Source: Poa pratensis
Lineage: Eukaryota > Streptophyta > Magnoliopsida > Poales > Poaceae
Direction of reading: 5' to 3'
NCBI GenBank assembly: GCA_947311845.1
Contig: CAMZMU010000041.1
Location: 134,109,975 to 134,173,974, forward strand
Length of the DNA stretch: 64,000 nt
Both the position numbers and the translations under genes were made by a program. The notes below the pieces were generated by a model. That model was not told where the DNA came from and ran no database searches. It saw nothing but the letters and a program-made list of their open reading frames with translations. Positions within the stretch are counted from its first letter, which is position 1, and every line of letters starts with the position of its first letter. Positions 57,918-64,000 of this stretch are shown piece by piece.

Positions 57918-60900
57918 GCTAAAACTTGATCAATAGGTGTGGTTGGAGGGCATTGGAGACATGGCTACATCATGAAGAATTAAGTGATCTTCATCAATTA
58001 TATTATCTCAAGCCAAGTCATTTGGATTATATGGTTCTATTTCATATCCAATGTTCCTCCTTGCGGTAACTTGTGCTTATATCATATATACATTGAAAGT
58101 TGCTTGCACCCTTGCATGTGTTTGGTTTTGTACCTTGCTAGTGTTTGTATGTGTTGTGCTCTCTACTTACTTATCTTGAGTTTCAAGTATGTGTATGTTG
58201 GTTTGCACACCATTTACTTGTGTTGAGCCTTATTGCTTTTATTTGATATCTTATCTTGTTGGCTCTCTTTTTGAGAGATTAATGGACTATTCCATTTTGG
58301 GGGAGTGATGTGCTCCGTGCACCTCACAATCCTAAAAATGTGTGTACATGAGGAATACCACTTAGTGATGATATATCAATATTATCTATTCTCTATGTGG
58401 GATGTCATTCTCATGAGAAATTCAAATTCTATAATGTCCATTAATTATCTCTAGTTGGTTTTGTTTGCCTCTTGTTAAGAAAATTGGATTATCACATTAT
58501 GGGGGAGTAATAAGCTTTGTGCATATTACAAGCCTAGAAAATGTGAACATGTGAGGTATTGCCACCTAGAATTGATATTCTTCTTTATCTTATTCCTATG
58601 TGGCATGTTGCTCAAACAAGTTACATATTTGGTAAAATGATTTTGTTTAAATCACTCTTCTTTGGATCTTGTTTGTGATGGACGTTCTTGGTACGGCTTT
58701 CCCCAAATATGTTCGCATATATCTTTTGGGAAACCGATTGCTTCAAGCTACTCTTTGGAGTTGCTTTTCATGATCGCGTGAATATTGAAGCTATCAAGAA
58801 TGTATATCTATCTATCTAAGCATGACTTTTAAATCTTATCCTTTGCCATATGCTTATTTGTTGTGAATTTGGTCTTCAATATCATTCCTATATACCACCG
58901 AGAAATATCTCTATATACTCCTTGTCCTTGACAAGTGATACTCCTATGTGTGGTGGAATTTGTGGACCATCTTCACTTTGGCTCTTGCTTTGAATTGCCT
59001 TATTTTTATTGCCAATGATTCGGTTTGATCTAAATCCTCTTGTCATTCTTGTACCTTTTGGATCCTTGTTGCTCTACTCAAAATTTGTTTTATGCTTTCT
59101 TGAGTTAGGAAAATCAATGATCCCATTCTTGGAGAAGCTACCCTACATTGAGTAGAACATCATTCTTTAAATTGGTTTTGCATCTTATTGCTTTCCTTGA
59201 ACATGACTAGTGTTTGAATAATATGTATGGAGAGTGATGATCCCATTTGTGTGCGTTTTGTATTCAAATGCAAGATCATAAATAATGAACAAATCTTGGG
59301 GGAGCAATTCTATATGCTTTTGAACATTAGTTATCTTCAATTTGTTTTTGATCCCGATGATGTGTCTCTTTAGAAGACAAACATTTTTCGTCTTGGTACT
59401 TGTGCCATCATGAGAAGTGTAGAGGGTTTGGTTTATTCCTTGATGGTATTTTCTTCATTTGGTATCTTTTCAAAGTGGCTTCTTCAATCATGTGTTGATT
59501 TGGGTCTTTGATATAATTCGGACATTTCTTTTTCTTGTCACACTTGTGTGTGCTTTCTTAGTTTAATTGGTGTCTTGTCCAATTTGTATCTCGTTTGGTT
59601 CTTGAAAGTTTTGTGCATGCATATTTATTATATGTATATCTTATGGCATGCTTACTTTCGTTGATCCAATATATGGGATAAACTCCATCAAATCCTAAAT
59701 GGCTAAGATGTGCATGAAATTCGATTTTATATCAATATGCACATATTTATGCGGAGTTTGTCCCATTTATTGTAGTTGCTCTAACTACTTTGGAACCAAT
59801 GAGTTTGGGTACCATTTTGTACTTGAAGTTGTTTTAGGTACATCGGAGGTGCATTGGAAGCTTGTCTCATTTAAAAGGAAGGTGTTATCACCTTGTGCTT
59901 ATTGGAGCCAAGTTCGGATGATCATGAACTCTTATCTTCTACATCACCAATGCTATCTCGGTAACAAGTATCTACCTCATGCATACTTTTCTAGCTTTTA
60001 ACCTTGTGTAGGTTGTTTCATGGCATGAGTCTCTTTTGTTGCAATTGATGTGTTCTTGAAAAGCCTTTATCAAAACATCTTTATTGCAAATGTGAGCAAG
60101 CCGGGATGATTACATATCTAGGAGAATATATACAATCATTTTCATGATTCTTCAATCCCTATATGTTAATCTAGCACTTTATTCTTTATGTCTCGCGTAT
60201 GCAATATTGATGATTTTTCAAAATCATTTGCCTTTTGTGATACTTGTTATCTTTCTCGGAGCATCCCATTTATCACCTTATCCCTTGTGGATATTTGTGA
60301 TGCTATGATGAGATTGTGTTGGAAGTTCATCTATATCCTTTTAAGATAAAATTGAGCTTTGTGCTATGCTTTTAAGCAATGATCTTATTGGTATATATAT
60401 GACTTCCTCTTGGATATCATGTTCTCTAACTTTGTACCAATTTTGTGTGTGCATGTTTCTTTGTGGACTTATATCTTTATGATTGGTGTCTACTTAGAAA
60501 CTTATACACATGAGAATAGTTACATCTTTAATTGATATTCCAATTCTTTAGTAACCACCTTTATTGCTTTTGGTTCTTTGGTGGTTTCTAAAAGGCACAA
60601 GTTTTGTTTTTCATGTGGTATACTTTTGCATCTTAATAAGCTTGTGGACCTATTTGCTACTCTCTTGTTTGTGTTCAAAATTGTCTAAGAGGGAGTGAGG
60701 ATTCCATGTTGTGCACACCATATTGAAATGCAAATCCTACTTTGTGCGCGTACCTTGGGGAGTTCCCTCTTGTTGTTTAGAACTTTTTTTGGATCCTTTT
60801 GATTGGTTACTTCTTTTGTCAAAGTATATTTCAATTTGTTTTTCTCTTGCAATCTTTGCATCCTCAATATAGTTTGATCTCCTTCCCAACTATTCGTCAT

Positions 60901-61184
60901 TGGATACGTGCATTTGATTTCACTCATATTATGAGAAATGCACACATTATGGGGGAGCTCTTACTATATTGGCCTTCTAAATTTTTCCTCCCATTTCGGC
61001 AATCGATGCCAATGGGGGAGAAGTTTAGAGGGTTTAAGGGAATTTGGTTTTATGCTTTAGTTTCGTTCTTAAGCATTTGCCTTTCTTGCTCTTGCATCCT
61101 TGCTCTTTGTGTTGCATGGTTGCTTAATTCATTATATAAACTCACGTAAAAGGGATTGTCATCAATTACCAAAATAGGGGAGAT
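57918..61184 (+). other. Copia non-coding internal spacer (right copy)
   Basis: Duplicate of 42230-45477. No pol domains. GGGGGAG purine tracts occur at about 58300, 58500, 59300, 60952 and 61015, and the functional tract ATAGGGGAGAT ends at 61184. Confidence 0.7.
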
Positions 61185-63234
61185 TGAAAGTGCATGTGTT
61201 GCCCCATGCGTGGTTTTGGTAATTAATGACAATCCTTATGGACTAATGTTTGCATTGAGAAATTCTTGTAGATCTTGTCCATAGGAAAAGATTGGAGTTC
61301 ATGTGTTGGGCTCTAGAAGATTACATGATGATCAATGCTCTATTCAAGGGTTTATATGAAGAATGGTCATGTGTAGAGTTGAGCATATTGCAAGTATGTC
61401 TTGAAGGATTCAAGACATCATCTTTGTGAAACGGAGCTTAGCGAGGCTCTACCATAATGGTGTATTGGGGAGCATTTGGAGAAGTCTTCATCAAGCATGT
61501 GTTAGCAAGCGCAATCAAGAAAGGTGTTCCAATTTGAGGGAGTCAAGATCGTCATCATGTAGCTCAAGTGGAATGCGCATTGCAACGGTATTATCTTGAT
61601 AGGGTTTCTATTTTACTGGTCTCGTGGTGTTAGTGAGAGACCGGGTTATAGGATAGACGGCGTACTATTAAGAAGGGCTCTTAAGTGAGTAACTTGATCG
61701 CATCTTTGTGGAGAGCTCAAACCTTTGCATACTTGGCATATCATCTTTCTTGGTTCTTTTTTGGCTTTTATCCATGTGAGAATTTAGAGCTTGTGTTCAT
61801 CTCCACACCAAGCTCTAGTTCACCGAAAATGGATTCCGTATGGAAAACTTGTTGCGTTTTCGGTTTTGAAGGTCTTGCCGGTTCATCTTTTTATAGAGAG
61901 GTTTTACCTCTCTACATTTGGATTCCTCCTCACATGATGGACTATGATGTTTCTCTGCATAATATTGAAGAGCTCTTCGTTGCGATTCCAACGAGCCCAA
62001 GATCATCGAAATCGGAGTCCGGATGAAAAAGATATTGCAGTTTTCGTATCGTTGTTCCTGTCAGTTTTCTGCAGACCGGATATTCCGGCCTAAATTCAGA
62101 CCGGAATATCCGGGCCCCTAGAAAATTGGCGAAACTCGATTTTGCGTCGCTTTGTGCGGCTCTCTGTAGTCCCCCGGAGATTTGGGCCAGATATTTCGAA
62201 AGGGGGGCCGGATATTCCGGTGCTGACTTAAGCCGGAATATCCGGCCTCCAAGTCTGCAACGTCTAGTTTTCGTGGAGGGGTATAAATACCCCTCCCCGT
62301 CTTCTTCCTTGGTGCTGCACGTTTTCCCCTCTCTCTCCCACCATTGTTGACCTTGGAAAACTTGCCCCCTCTCAATTTTCTCCCATGATTCTTGCATATC
62401 TTTGAGGGAAAAGTGAGAGGAGATCTAGATCTACATTTACACCAATCCATCTCTCCTCTAAGTGAGGAGAACCTAGTGGATCTAGATCTGGGAGTTCTTT
62501 GTGTTTCTCCTCCATTATTCTTCCTCTCTTATTCCACCATAAGCATTTGTTGCTTTGTTGGAATCTGAGAGTGAAGGACTTGAGCACTTGTGCTCTTACC
62601 ATTGCTTTATGCATCGGTTTGTGCTCTCCACGAGGATTCGTGGAAGTGAAAGTTTGTGAACTTGTTACTCTTGGGTCTTTGGACCCTAGATGCCTTTGTG
62701 GTGGTTGAGACCTTTGTGGTCACTTGTAGCCGTTCGGGAGCCCCCAATCCATTTGTGGGTTATGCCTCGGATTGTTGTTGTAAAGGCTCTGGATTCCGCC
62801 TTGAAGGATTCCGATAGTGGAAGGTGAACCAAACCTTTGTGGTGCGGTTCATCGGAGAATAGGGTGAGCCTTTGTGGCATTGAGATCGACCTTTGTAGTG
62901 CCTCACACCTCTCCAACGAGACGTACTCCCCTAAAAAGGTGGAACTCGAGAATACATCCTCTTCTCCGTGTGCCTCGGTTATTTCTATACCCGAGCTTTT
63001 TACTTATGCACTTTACATTGTGATAGCCTTCGTGCTTGAAGTATTCTCGTTGCTATCACCTTGTTGCTTGTCTTGCTTAGCATAAGTTGTTGGTGCACAT
63101 AGGTGAGCCTAGTTTAATTAGGTTGTTGGCTTGTTAATTTAAACACCTAGTTTTATTCCGCAATTAGCAAGCCTAAACCGGAAAAGTTTTAATCGCCTAT
63201 TCACCCCCCTCTAGGCGACATCCTTGTCCTTTTA
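61185..63234 (+). mobile_element. Copia 3' LTR
   Basis: 2,050 bp from TGAAAGTGCATG to CTTTTA (expected CTTTCA), followed by GTGGT (63235-63239). It has the TATA box (TATAAATA, 62282-62289) and the CCGGATATTCCGG array (about 62076-62245) with one motif fewer, by an 18-bp deletion. Many substitutions relative to the 5' LTRs show that the Copia is the oldest complete insertion of the nest. Confidence 0.9.
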
Positions 63235-63239
63235 GTGGT

Positions 63240-64000
63240 TTGATGTGAAAGTAGCGCAAGATGGATTGCATCGCGGTTGCGGTGTTGTGTGTCGTCTTCC
63301 TCCCATGCAGATGCTGGCGGCATGATCTATGGGAGAAGTGTGGCATGGCGCCCGGTGCTGGTCTGCGGGGGCTGGGATGTTGAAGGTTCCGGTGCGGCTG
63401 GAGGAGTGGCAGCACTCGCTGGTGTTCTCAAGTACCCTGGCTACTGGTTCTTGCTGCGAGGAAGTGATGACCCTTGACGTAGTTACCTCGTCAAAAGAAT
63501 ATGGGTTAGGTTGAGACTCCAAGTGCAGAGTGTGTAGTATAGGAAAGACGGTTTTCCCCACGAGGGGTGACTCGAGGGTTTAATATCGAACTCTCGGGGA
63601 ATCAGTAGTGAAAGATTTATCTTCTTATCCTTCTCTTGAAAACCTACAAACAAAGTAAATTGTTTTGGCCCTCAACCTCACCAAGTGGTTGTCAAGCACA
63701 AGGTGTGAGAATGATATCAAAATAAAATGAATGTAAAACAGTAAATAAATATGCAATGATGATAAATAAATATGCAAGGATGGTGGAAACAATGATGGAT
63801 GATATTTTTGGGTTTTGTATTGTGAATGCAAGATGTAAAAGTGTTTTTGTATTTTCGGATTTTTAAATGGCAGAAAATGTAAAGTGGATAAAAGTTGTTG
63901 GAAAGGTGTTTCTTATGATTAAAAATGGACCGGGGTTCATGGTTTCACAAATGCACTCTCTCTTTAATAAAGTGGTAGACAATGGAAACTAGAATTGACA
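63240..64000 (-). mobile_element. Ty3/gypsy remnant, minus strand (LTR end and leader)
   Basis: The part from about 63490 to 64000 is the reverse complement of about 1600-2097 in the left gypsy LTR, diverged by substitutions and small indels. The part 63240-63487 lies where the leader and gag start should be, but its short minus-strand frames show no clear domain. It continues beyond the window. Confidence 0.55.

Larger units (their letters stand above)
45774..61470. repeat. 15.7-kb duplication, right copy (probable contig start)
   Basis: Begins right after the N gap, at the base equivalent to 30100, and is continuous with the rest of the Copia 3' LTR after 61470. All Tat, solo-LTR, CACTA and Copia features between 30100 and 45760 are repeated here. 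Confidence 0.95.
4128..63234 (+). mobile_element. Copia LTR retrotransposon, gag-only, host of the nest
   Basis: The LTRs begin TGAAAGTGCATG and the 5' LTR ends CCTTTCA, giving short inverted termini. The 5-bp target duplication GTGGT is present at 4123-4127 and 63235-63239. An initiator-Met primer site follows the 5' LTR, and a GGGGAGAT purine tract precedes the 3' LTR at 61185. The coding part is a Copia-type gag with two CCHC zinc knuckles. No protease, integrase or reverse transcriptase is seen, so the element would need proteins from a partner. Without nested insertions and duplications it is about 9.8 kb. The gag is interrupted by a CACTA element. The 3' LTR ends TA instead of CA. Confidence 0.9.

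Overview
This is grass (Poaceae) genomic DNA made almost entirely of nested transposable elements. I found no host gene, tRNA, rRNA or CRISPR array. The grass assignment rests on the element types: a Ty3/gypsy Tat-lineage element with an antisense Transposase_28 ORF and an Arg-type primer site, Copia LTRs of a type common in cereals, a CACTA element with CCGACCGAC subterminal repeats, and very deep nesting. A large-genome cool-season grass is likely, but that is inference.

Layout from outside to inside. (1) Two pieces of one gypsy family flank everything in opposite orientations (1-2340 plus; about 63240-64000 minus). (2) A Copia element spans 4128-63234, with target duplication GTGGT at both ends, two LTRs of about 2.05 kb, a gag and no pol. 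(3) Its gag is split by a CACTA transposon of about 3.8 kb (target duplication CAA). (4) The CACTA is split by a gypsy Tat element of about 13 kb (target duplication AACAA) and, separately, by a solo LTR of 1.9 kb (target duplication GGCCG). The CACTA also carries a 174-bp foldback MITE. (5) The Tat element's antisense additional ORF is split by a 4.0-kb solo LTR (target duplication CTCCG).

Two large direct duplications are laid over this nest. One repeats about 10.9 kb in tandem (2728-13610 and 13622-24503) with an 11-bp filler at the junction. The other repeats about 15.7 kb (30100-45760 and 45774-61470) exactly on either side of a 13-N gap. The second looks like two overlapping contig ends that were scaffolded without being merged, so the real locus is probably about 48 kb or shorter.

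The Tat element encodes gag, an aspartic protease, reverse transcriptase, two RNase H domains and integrase on the minus strand. The plus strand, at its 3' end, carries the additional ORF: a Transposase_28 domain, a predicted 80-nt in-frame intron, a basic nuclear-localisation-like motif and a long coiled coil. All coding regions carry frameshifts. Many differ between the duplicate copies, so some are probably consensus errors rather than biological decay.
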